This document shows, one piece after another, positions 42,564 to 48,050 of a DNA stretch of 48,050 nucleotides (positions are counted from its first letter, which is position 1; each line of letters opens with the position of its first letter). The translations under genes were made by a program, and so were the position numbers. The stretch is from Lachnospiraceae bacterium (GTDB lineage Bacteria; Bacillota; Clostridia; Lachnospirales; Lachnospiraceae): contig JAFOND010000070.1 of NCBI GenBank assembly GCA_017418645.1, positions 1 through 48,050 on the forward strand, given 5' to 3'. The notes below the pieces were generated by a model. That model saw only the letters and a list, made by a program, of their open reading frames with translations. It made no database searches and had not been told where the DNA came from.

Positions 42564-44296
42564 GGAGAAACAAGCCCCCTTGCGGCGGTAATCCCGTTTT
42601 CATTATGACCCACCTGTGTGTAATGAAGTCCCGGATGAACTTCCGCCACCGTATTCGGTATTCCCCATATTGTATTATTACTCCTTAGCGGGTAAGAAAA
42701 GCCGTTGGGATAGGCAGCGGAAAAATATTCGGAAACCATTTCATCGCTGATCCAGTTTTCGTTTACCCTGCTGGCCATAACAATATCCGATCGTTCAAGA
42801 CAGAGCCGGATCTGTGCCGTCCTTGCATCCCGGTTTTCTATATCACTTGTCCATGTTCCGTCTTCATCGGGAGTATCATTTCCGTTTCTGACGCTTATTA
42901 TACCGATCTTTTCTATGTTAAGAGCTTCCATATATCTGTCCGAAAATCTTGTGAAACGCTCAATATATTCAAAGGCGTTCATCCCGTCCAGGGTATCTCT
43001 TTCTCCCTGGAGCCATATCATATACCTGTGTGCCGGAGTATAATGTCCCGCTTCGATCTCCGCATTATATACACGGACAACATCCAGAAAAACGCCCAGG
43101 GCCATGTTCTCTTCGTCCCAGTCTCTTATTGAAGAAGATCCCAATGCGCCGTTTACGACCCAGACTTTTTCTCCGGTCAGCCTGTTATATTCATATGCAA
43201 GTCCGGAATCCGGTCCCGGTTTTCCCTTTCCGGCATCCGTAAGATCATCGATGGTATTTGAACTCGATTCTCCTCTCTGTCCTATGGTATTCCCATTGAT
43301 CGAAAGTGAATTGTCTCTTGATAAAGATCCGGGAACATATTGATCCGGATTGTTCGCCCAGTTTGAATACCCGGAAATATGTTCGAAGAACCCGGTCATA
43401 TTTCTTATGCCGGTAAAATATGTGGAATAAACCTTTCCTCTTTCGTTTAAAACGGAATTTTCCGGATGAGCCTCATTCTCCGGAGTGCATCCTTCCGCGT
43501 TACTCTGTCCCGCAATGAACATAAGCGTAAGCGGTGCCGGCTTTACCGTAACATTCAGAGTCTTTGTTTCTTTTCCGTTCTGCACATACACAATACACTC
43601 ACCGGTACCCGATGCATACAGCGCGGTATCGCTTATCTTCCTGCAAACATCAGAATCCGGATTATCCGTCGGTCTTCCGCAGAATACATTAAATGAATCG
43701 ACCCTTATGTTTTCCGTCTTTGCAATGTAATATCCCGGAAAGAGCTGTGATATATCGTAACGATCGTCATATTGAATCGATATGCTGACGTCCTCTGGCT
43801 CACCCGCGCAAAAAAAGCCCGTTTTTTCATCGGACCAGCCAACACTTTCCAATATGGTCTTTTCGCCTTCGCTTAGTGTATAGTGATGCGCCCCTGCCCC
43901 TGTTGCGTTGGGATTATACACCCGATAGACGGGAATGCCTTTATCATCTGCGGAATACCATGCCGTTCCTTCATAGAACCATCCTGCATCAATTAAAGCG
44001 TTTCCTTCAGCTACGGATATCGTATAGTGGTGATCTCCGGTATTCGGATTATAGAGCCTGTGGACAGGATAATCGGAAAACACGGGTGTCTTCCAGGCGA
44101 TACCTTCCTTTATCCAGCCGGTTTTTCCCAAAGAGTCATACTCCACCGGACTCGATGTGAAGAAATGTTCTCCGGAGTTTGGGTTATAGAGCCTGTATAT
44201 GTTGGTATCTCCCTCCGCCTTAGCCGTAAGCGTCGGTGAGAACAGAATTATAAAAAGAAATATAATTATTGCTTTAATTGATTTTTTTAGTTTCAT
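42560..44296 (-). CDS. Secreted SGNH/SASA-type carbohydrate esterase with DUF5648 repeats
   Basis: A 578-residue protein with a Sec signal peptide (1 to about 27). It has three DUF5648 (PF18885) repeats (33-75, 76-117, 122-165; IYRLYNPNSGEHFFTS, GWxxEGxAW cores) and a beta-rich, Ig-like region (about 168-253). The C-terminal esterase domain (about 256-578) has the nucleophile S265 in FIAGQSNAEG, a WLQGERD block (429-434) and the C-terminal catalytic His region VHPGLHYTQVGHN (H557 or H564). This layout fits the sialate/xylan acetylesterase (SASA, CE6-like) group, which removes acetyl groups from polysaccharides. The exact substrate is unknown. Its ATG overlaps the stop of the DUF4364 gene (TAATG), so translation is coupled to a regulator. 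Confidence 0.85.
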   Translation of the reverse strand: MKLKKSIKAIIIFLFIILFSPTLTAKAEGDTNIYRLYNPNSGEHFFTSSPVEYDSLGKTGWIKEGIAWKTPVFSDYPVHRLYNPNTGDHHYTISVAEGNALIDAGWFYEGTAWYSADDKGIPVYRVYNPNATGAGAHHYTLSEGEKTILESVGWSDEKTGFFCAGEPEDVSISIQYDDRYDISQLFPGYYIAKTENIRVDSFNVFCGRPTDNPDSDVCRKISDTALYASGTGECIVYVQNGKETKTLNVTVKPAPLTLMFIAGQSNAEGCTPENEAHPENSVLNERGKVYSTYFTGIRNMTGFFEHISGYSNWANNPDQYVPGSLSRDNSLSINGNTIGQRGESSSNTIDDLTDAGKGKPGPDSGLAYEYNRLTGEKVWVVNGALGSSSIRDWDEENMALGVFLDVVRVYNAEIEAGHYTPAHRYMIWLQGERDTLDGMNAFEYIERFTRFSDRYMEALNIEKIGIISVRNGNDTPDEDGTWTSDIENRDARTAQIRLCLERSDIVMASRVNENWISDEMVSEYFSAAYPNGFSYPLRSNNTIWGIPNTVAEVHPGLHYTQVGHNENGITAARGLVSP

Positions 44297-44802
44297 TATT
44301 CCGTAAGTAAATCCGTCAGTGAAAAATACACGTCATCATACCTTGCTTTAAAATTAAGGCAGATATTCTCCGCCTGTTCTTTTGTTTCCGCACGAAGTGA
44401 AAGATCGATCAGCGTCCGTCCGTCGTTTTGATACTTAAGCGCGCAGATAAATGCGCCGTCCGGCGAACTGTCATAAACCGCGGAAACATCCCGAAGTTCC
44501 TTTAAGGATACATTGTTTTTCTTTAAGAATTCCTTTATATCCTCTTCCGTTCCCGGATGCATCTTGTCCATTAAAACAAGCCTGGTTTCGTTTCCGAGAC
44601 CGGTAAGGGAAAACTTCTTTTCCTTATCCTGCGTAATATATCCGAGTTCCACAAGGGTTCCCAGAGCGTCCTGCCCTGAGATGTAATCCGTGTAATCGTT
44701 TTCCGTAAAGAAATTCGAGATCATATCGCCCGGAAGCGGTTCGTCCGCCCGGGATAAAAGTGATAAAACTATAACTTTATATAAAAGGGATAGTTCTTCC
44801 AT
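44296..44802 (-). CDS. DUF4364 family protein (winged-helix-like regulator candidate)
   Basis: A 168-residue protein. The N-terminal half (YKVIVLSLLSRADEPLPGDMISNFF...LGTLVELGYITQDKEKKFSLTGLG) has the pattern of a winged-helix domain with a small wing. The C-terminal half (about 95-165) is an alpha/beta segment. It matches DUF4364 (PF14277), which is common in Clostridia and likely regulatory. The gene follows the malic enzyme gene by two bases and overlaps the esterase gene. It may control one of them or an unlinked target. Confidence 0.8.
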   Translation of the reverse strand: MEELSLLYKVIVLSLLSRADEPLPGDMISNFFTENDYTDYISGQDALGTLVELGYITQDKEKKFSLTGLGNETRLVLMDKMHPGTEEDIKEFLKKNNVSLKELRDVSAVYDSSPDGAFICALKYQNDGRTLIDLSLRAETKEQAENICLNFKARYDDVYFSLTDLLTE

Positions 44803-44804
44803 GA

Positions 44805-45959
44805 TCAGTCCTTTATATTCCTTTTAACTGCATCCGCAACAAGATCGCGAACGTTTTCGTCGAAGGCTTCCGGCATAATAAAGTTCTCGGAAAGCTTGTC
44901 TTCCGGAACGCAGGATGCGATTGCTTCCGCAGCCGCAAGCTTCATCTCTTCCGTGATCTTCTTTGCTCTTCCTTCAAGGGCCCCCTTAAAGATTCCCGGG
45001 AAAGCAACAACGTTATTGACCTGATTCGGGAAATCGGAACGTCCCGTTGCAATGATGCGCGCGCCTGCTTCCTTCGCCTCGTCCGGCATGATCTCCGGAA
45101 CCGGATTTGCAAGGGCAAAGATGATGGCATCCTTATTCATTGTGCGGACCATATCTTTTGTAAGCACACCCGGAGCTGAAACACCGATAAAGATGTCCGC
45201 CCCGTTTACGGCATCGGAAAGAACACCCTCCTTCTTATTCGGATTTGTGATCTTGCACATCTCTTTCTTAACGGGATTAAGATCCGATCTGTGGTCTCCT
45301 ATTATCCCCTTTGTATCGCAAAGAATTATGTCTTTAAAGCCATATCTTATGAGAAGTTTTGCGATGGCGATGCCCGCTGCGCCGGAACCGTTTATTACGA
45401 TGTGGCAATCTTCCTTTTCTTTTCCCACAACCTTTAAGGCATTCTTTATTCCGGAAAGAACAACGATGGCCGTTCCATGCTGATCATCATGGAACACGGG
45501 GATATCAAGTTCTTCCTTTAAACGCTCTTCAATTTCAAAGCACCTTGGAGCTGAAATATCTTCAAGGTTTATTCCGCCGAATACCGGCGCAAGCTGTTTT
45601 ACAGCCTTTACGATCTCGTCCGTATCCTGGGTATCAAGGCAGATCGGAAAAGCATTTACTCCACCGAATTCCTTGAACAGAACGCACTTTCCTTCCATAA
45701 CCGGAATCGCTGCTTCCGGGCCGATATTTCCGAGGCCGAGAACGGCGCTTCCGTCGGAAACTACCGCAACGGTATTTTGCTTTATTGTATAATCATAGAC
45801 CTTTTCCGGTGTCTCATGTATCTCAACACAGGGCGCCGCAACTCCCGGTGTATATGCAAGCGCAAGGGCTTCCCTCGTATCCACCTTTGCCTTTGCGACT
45901 GTCTCTAATTTACCCTTCCATTCTTTATGAAGCTGTATCGCTTTTTCGTCGTTTGTCAT
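44805..45959 (-). CDS. Malic enzyme (NAD(P)-dependent, oxaloacetate-decarboxylating)
   Basis: A 384-residue short-form bacterial malic enzyme that converts malate to pyruvate and CO2. It has ALAYTPGVAAPC with the catalytic Tyr near residue 38, and SDGSAVLGLGNIGP. FHDDQHGTAIV provides metal and substrate ligands, and GSGAAGIAIAKLL the nucleotide-binding loop. IFALANPVPEI and TGRSDFPNQVNN complete the set. I moved the start to the ATG at 45959 because AAGGAG lies 9 bases upstream. The longer frame starts inside the promoter. Cofactor preference cannot be read with confidence. It heads a unit with the DUF4364 gene and the esterase gene. Confidence 0.95.
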   Translation of the reverse strand: MTNDEKAIQLHKEWKGKLETVAKAKVDTREALALAYTPGVAAPCVEIHETPEKVYDYTIKQNTVAVVSDGSAVLGLGNIGPEAAIPVMEGKCVLFKEFGGVNAFPICLDTQDTDEIVKAVKQLAPVFGGINLEDISAPRCFEIEERLKEELDIPVFHDDQHGTAIVVLSGIKNALKVVGKEKEDCHIVINGSGAAGIAIAKLLIRYGFKDIILCDTKGIIGDHRSDLNPVKKEMCKITNPNKKEGVLSDAVNGADIFIGVSAPGVLTKDMVRTMNKDAIIFALANPVPEIMPDEAKEAGARIIATGRSDFPNQVNNVVAFPGIFKGALEGRAKKITEEMKLAAAEAIASCVPEDKLSENFIMPEAFDENVRDLVADAVKRNIKD

Positions 45960-46000
45960 TTTATATTTCTCCTTATTACCAAACAAAAAACACAGGGTGT

Positions 46001-46030
46001 ATTCTACCACATTTGCGCACTATGTATCAA
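46001..46030 (-). promoter_or_regulatory. Promoter of the malic enzyme operon
   Basis: TTGATA (46025-46030) and TAGAAT (46001-46006), spacing 18 bases on the minus strand. The -35 hexamer is part of one arm of the palindrome at 46024-46060. Confidence 0.65.
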
Positions 46031-46060
46031 GGGGACGGTGAATCACCGGCCCCTTGATAC
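46024..46060. repeat. Long imperfect palindrome (REP-like)
   Basis: GTATCAAGGGG (46024-46034) pairs with CCCCTTGATAC (46050-46060). An inner GGTG/CACC stem and a two-base mismatch complete the structure. It lies 11 bases after the stop of the DUF1648-like gene and could act as its terminator or barrier, though no T-run follows. Similar GGGGAC-type palindromes are scattered in clostridial genomes (from memory, not checked). Confidence 0.55.
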
Positions 46061-46071
46061 TTTGATATATA

Positions 46072-46554
46072 TTATTTATTTCTGTTAGCACCCTGCAAAA
46101 TGAAAAATATGCAGTCCACCAATGTCAGCCCGGCAATTCCGAATGAATACAGCATTATAAGATCATCGCGGAAGTTTGCCCATGCTATTGTTGTAGCAAG
46201 GGAATAAACCGACATCATAAGTTCAAGTGATACCATCATCGAAGCCATTGATGCATATACCGGTATTTCTCTTCCGGGCTTTACTTTAAAGGGCATATTC
46301 CAGAGCTTTACCGGAAAAAGATGTAACGAAAGACTTAAAAGAATATTCGTTATAAGCATGGTCCCCGGGATTATCAGAAGAACGTATGCCGAGCCGTAAC
46401 CCGTCACTTCTCCGCCTCCGCTGAAACGCGTCGGGAAGTCACTGTTTCCGTACCTAAGGATCATTATGACCGCATAAATAACGGAAGCTAAAAGTATTGC
46501 ATACGAAATAATTTCGAAGATAATATGTGATTTTTTTATGTATAGTCTGTTCAT
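46072..46554 (-). CDS. DUF1648-like integral membrane protein
   Basis: A 160-residue protein with four hydrophobic segments (about 11-33, 55-77, 98-122, 130-153). The first loop contains FPTRFSGGGEVTGYGSAYVLLIIP, reminiscent of the DUF1648 motif (Pxxf-x-GxPdgygs). These proteins are often found beside small regulators and their role is unknown. It ends the SPFH-RHH unit, 21 bases after the ribbon-helix-helix gene. Confidence 0.6.
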   Translation of the reverse strand: MNRLYIKKSHIIFEIISYAILLASVIYAVIMILRYGNSDFPTRFSGGGEVTGYGSAYVLLIIPGTMLITNILLSLSLHLFPVKLWNMPFKVKPGREIPVYASMASMMVSLELMMSVYSLATTIAWANFRDDLIMLYSFGIAGLTLVDCIFFILQGANRNK

Positions 46555-46575
46555 ACTTATTCTCCGTCTTCTAAA

Positions 46576-46773
46576 CTACTTGATATCGATATCAAGCGGC
46601 TTATCTATTTCCTCGCCAACATATTTTCCGTCCTTCTTTCGCTGACGAACACACTCCGAAAGCAGATATTCTATCTGTCCGTTTACGGATCTGAAGTCAT
46701 CCTCCGCCCATGCGGCGATGGCGGAATACAGTTTTTCCGAAAGCCGTAACGGCACCTGTTTTTTCTCTGCCAT
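46576..46773 (-). CDS. Small Arc-type ribbon-helix-helix DNA-binding protein
   Basis: A 65-residue protein with the Arc/MetJ-like pattern. A short strand QVPLRLSEKLYSAI leads to two helices (WAEDDFRSVNGQIEYLLSECVRQR). The charged tail ends KPLDIDIK. It starts in a TAATG overlap with the SPFH gene. Such proteins dimerise and bind short palindromes. The 17-base palindrome at 47771-47787 over the SPFH promoter is a candidate operator. Confidence 0.75.
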   Translation of the reverse strand: MAEKKQVPLRLSEKLYSAIAAWAEDDFRSVNGQIEYLLSECVRQRKKDGKYVGEEIDKPLDIDIK

Positions 46774-47747
46774 TAATAGAGACTTCCCGAATTAACTACA
46801 GGCTGCGCATCATGGTTGCCGCAGAGAACCACGAGGAGATTGGAAACCATTGCTGCCTTTCTCTCTTCATCAAGGTCAACAATCTGCTTTTCGTTAAGTC
46901 TTTCGAGAGCCATCTCTACCATACCGACCGCGCCGTCAACTATCATCTTTCTAGCATCTATTATTGCAGAAGCCTGTTGTCTCTGAAGCATAACGGATGC
47001 GATTTCCGGCGCATAAGCAAGATATGTTATCCTTGCCTCTATGATTTCCAGTCCTGCGTCAACGACCTTGCTCTGGATTTCCTCTTTGATCCTTTCCGCC
47101 ACAACTTCCGCGGATCCGCGAAGGCTGCCTTCATCGGCAACACCGTCGCCCGTCGTATCAACGTTTGTCGCAACATCATACGGATATATTCTTACAATAT
47201 TCCGAAGCGCGGAGTCGCATTGAAGCGAAAGATATTCTTTGTAATTGTCAACATTAAATGCGGCTTTTGCCGTATCTGTAACGCGCCATATAACCGCAAT
47301 TCCTATTTCAACGGGATTCCCGAGACAGTCGTTTATCTTCTGCCTTCCGTTATTTAAGGTCATGGCTTTTAAGGATATCTTTTTGCTCATGATACTTGTG
47401 GATTCAAGGTTTACAGTCGAAGAATCTCCGCTCTGTGCAAGTTTTGTTGACGCCGCAGGATTGACTGCCGTACAAAACGGATTCACAAAGTAGAAACCGT
47501 CTTCCCTGATCGTTCCTTTATACTTTCCGAAAAGTGTAAGCACAAGTGCCTCCTGCGGCTTTAAAACGTGAAGTCCGAGAAGCGGGATCCAACCTATGGC
47601 AAGGATAATTATCCCGCATAAAAGAAGGGGACCCGACGCGTTGACCCCGCCGAAAACAATAAGCACTATCCCTGCTATAAGAAGCAGGAGTGTCGCTATC
47701 ATAACAAGCATTCCGTTCTTTTTTGTGGTATAGATTTTTTCTGACAT
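46773..47747 (-). CDS. SPFH/Band 7 domain membrane-associated protein
   Basis: A 324-residue protein. Two N-terminal hydrophobic segments (about 10-30 and 34-52) are followed by a GLHVLKPQEALVLTLFGKYKGTIREDGFYFVNPF motif that opens the SPFH domain. Further blocks are GNPVEIGIAVIWRVTDTAKAAFNVDNY and a coiled helical region with GLEIIEARITYLAYAPEIASVMLQRQQA. Flotillin/HflK-like proteins of this kind organise membrane microdomains. I use the ATG at 47747 because GGAGGTGAT is 8 bases upstream. The ATG at 47762 would place that site inside the coding frame. It is the first gene of the operon with the RHH and DUF1648-like genes. Confidence 0.9.
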   Translation of the reverse strand: MSEKIYTTKKNGMLVMIATLLLLIAGIVLIVFGGVNASGPLLLCGIIILAIGWIPLLGLHVLKPQEALVLTLFGKYKGTIREDGFYFVNPFCTAVNPAASTKLAQSGDSSTVNLESTSIMSKKISLKAMTLNNGRQKINDCLGNPVEIGIAVIWRVTDTAKAAFNVDNYKEYLSLQCDSALRNIVRIYPYDVATNVDTTGDGVADEGSLRGSAEVVAERIKEEIQSKVVDAGLEIIEARITYLAYAPEIASVMLQRQQASAIIDARKMIVDGAVGMVEMALERLNEKQIVDLDEERKAAMVSNLLVVLCGNHDAQPVVNSGSLY

Positions 47748-47770
47748 ATAAATCACCTCCATATTGATTT

Positions 47771-47787
47771 GATATCATTATGATATC
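47771..47787. promoter_or_regulatory. 17-base palindrome over the SPFH promoter, candidate operator
   Basis: GATATCAT-T-ATGATATC, perfect 8-base arms, overlapping the -10 box of the SPFH operon promoter. It is between two divergent transcription units. A ribbon-helix-helix protein is encoded in the same operon. Confidence 0.6.
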
Positions 47788-47808
47788 ACTTCCGATCGGA
47801 GGTGTCAA
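47780..47808 (-). promoter_or_regulatory. Sigma-A promoter of the SPFH operon
   Basis: TTGACA (47803-47808) and TATCAT (47780-47785) with a 17-base spacer on the minus strand, about 35 bases upstream of the chosen start codon. Confidence 0.75.
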
Positions 47809-47812
47809 TATT

Positions 47813-48010
47813 GTGTTTGCGAACGCGATCAATAAACATATATGTCTTGACTGTATTGCAAAAAAAGATGATCAGATAAACGAACTCTATTCGTCAGGTT
47901 TCTCTTTTCAACATAAAACACTTGAGGAATATGTAAATGAGTCCGGCGGGAAATTCATTCTCTCTGAACGGATTGACTGGGGTGAATCCGTGGGACGTGA
48001 AATATGGTAG
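47813..48010 (+). CDS. Small plus-strand protein, possible antitoxin
   Basis: A 65-residue protein read from a GTG at 47813, which has GGAGGTG 8 bases upstream. An upstream ATG at 47780 would place the ribosome binding site within the frame. Sequence: MFANAINKHICLDCIAK, a central LYSSGFSFQHKTLEEYV and a tail FILSERIDWGESVGREIW. I do not recognise a family. Its stop overlaps by 7 bases the start of the next plus-strand gene, the arrangement usual in toxin-antitoxin pairs. Confidence 0.5.
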   Translation: MFANAINKHICLDCIAKKDDQINELYSSGFSFQHKTLEEYVNESGGKFILSERIDWGESVGREIW

Positions 48011-48050
48011 AACAGGGTGATGTTTTAAAGATTGAGGGGATAAATCCCCC
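48004..48050 (+). CDS. Start of a plus-strand gene, possible PemK/MazF-type toxin (cut by window edge)
   Basis: Only 16 codons are present: MVEQGDVLKIEGINPP. PemK/MazF endoribonuclease toxins of Clostridia often begin with a similar xxxQGDIxKI(E)xIxxP stretch, so the match is suggestive. It starts within the stop codon region of the preceding small gene (ATGGTAG). Function cannot be secured without the rest of the gene. Confidence 0.4.
   Translation, partial: MVEQGDVLKIEGINP

Noticed and set aside
45960..46010. 17-residue N-terminal extension of malic enzyme
   Set aside because: It begins inside the promoter, and the ATG at 45959 has a good AAGGAG.
46710..47357. 215-codon plus-strand frame opposite the SPFH gene
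   Set aside because: Antisense shadow of the SPFH coding sequence.

Overview
The window looks like a chromosomal segment of a Clostridia bacterium, most probably a Lachnospiraceae (gut or rumen type). Reasons: moderate GC, strong AGGAGG-type ribosome binding sites and sigma-A promoters; family content typical of that group (DUF4364, DUF6465 Lys/Ala-rich protein, DUF2225, PF18885/DUF5648 repeats, a 1400-residue dehydratase-activase fusion, AddAB); and FMN and preQ1 riboswitches and a CIRCE operator. The assignment is inferred from family content, not from a marker-gene search. Almost every gene lies on the minus strand, so transcription runs from high to low coordinates. Only the last ~240 bases carry plus-strand genes. 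I see no rRNA, tRNA, IS element, prophage or CRISPR array.

Layout, left to right: (1) 1-4.4 kb: rhomboid-like gene, glnS, DUF2225 gene, then preQ1 riboswitch-queT-argS (argS cut by the window edge). A consensus promoter precedes the rhomboid-like gene. (2) 4.48-8.8 kb: a three-hairpin palindromic repeat and the giant activase/dehydratase fusion gene. (3) 8.9-12.25 kb: htpG-mtnA under a sigma-A promoter with a perfect CIRCE. (4) 12.3-28.9 kb: nine closely packed genes that form a signalling operon: pseudoreceiver-REC regulator, Cache hybrid kinase, secreted repeat protein, membrane hybrid kinase, hybrid kinase with an embedded DegV domain, AGCS amino-acid symporter, REC-GGDEF protein, Cache protein lacking the kinase ATPase domain, and a second pseudoreceiver-REC regulator. 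(5) 29-30.9 kb: DUF6465 protein, parvulin-like lipoprotein and a small acidic protein. (6) 30.9-39.3 kb: FMN riboswitch-ribU-addB-addA-folT, running on into the two preceding genes. (7) 39.3-42.6 kb: rho, rpmE and prfA with promoters and terminators. (8) 42.6-46 kb: malic enzyme, DUF4364 regulator and secreted SGNH/SASA esterase. (9) 46-48 kb: SPFH protein, ribbon-helix-helix protein and DUF1648-like protein, divergent from a small plus-strand pair that may be a toxin-antitoxin module.

The most unusual part is region 4. It encodes four HisKA proteins, of which only three have an ATPase domain, plus four hybrid receivers, three Hpt domains and three stand-alone regulators. None of them carries a DNA-binding output domain. 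The only recognisable output is cyclic-di-GMP synthesis by the REC-GGDEF protein. One kinase carries a DegV (fatty-acid-binding, FakB-like) domain between its receiver and Hpt domains. Three members share an unassigned C-terminal domain after Hpt. I infer one branched phosphorelay that integrates extracellular (Cache), membrane and possibly fatty-acid signals and converges on c-di-GMP and the two double-receiver proteins. This wiring is not demonstrated by the sequence.
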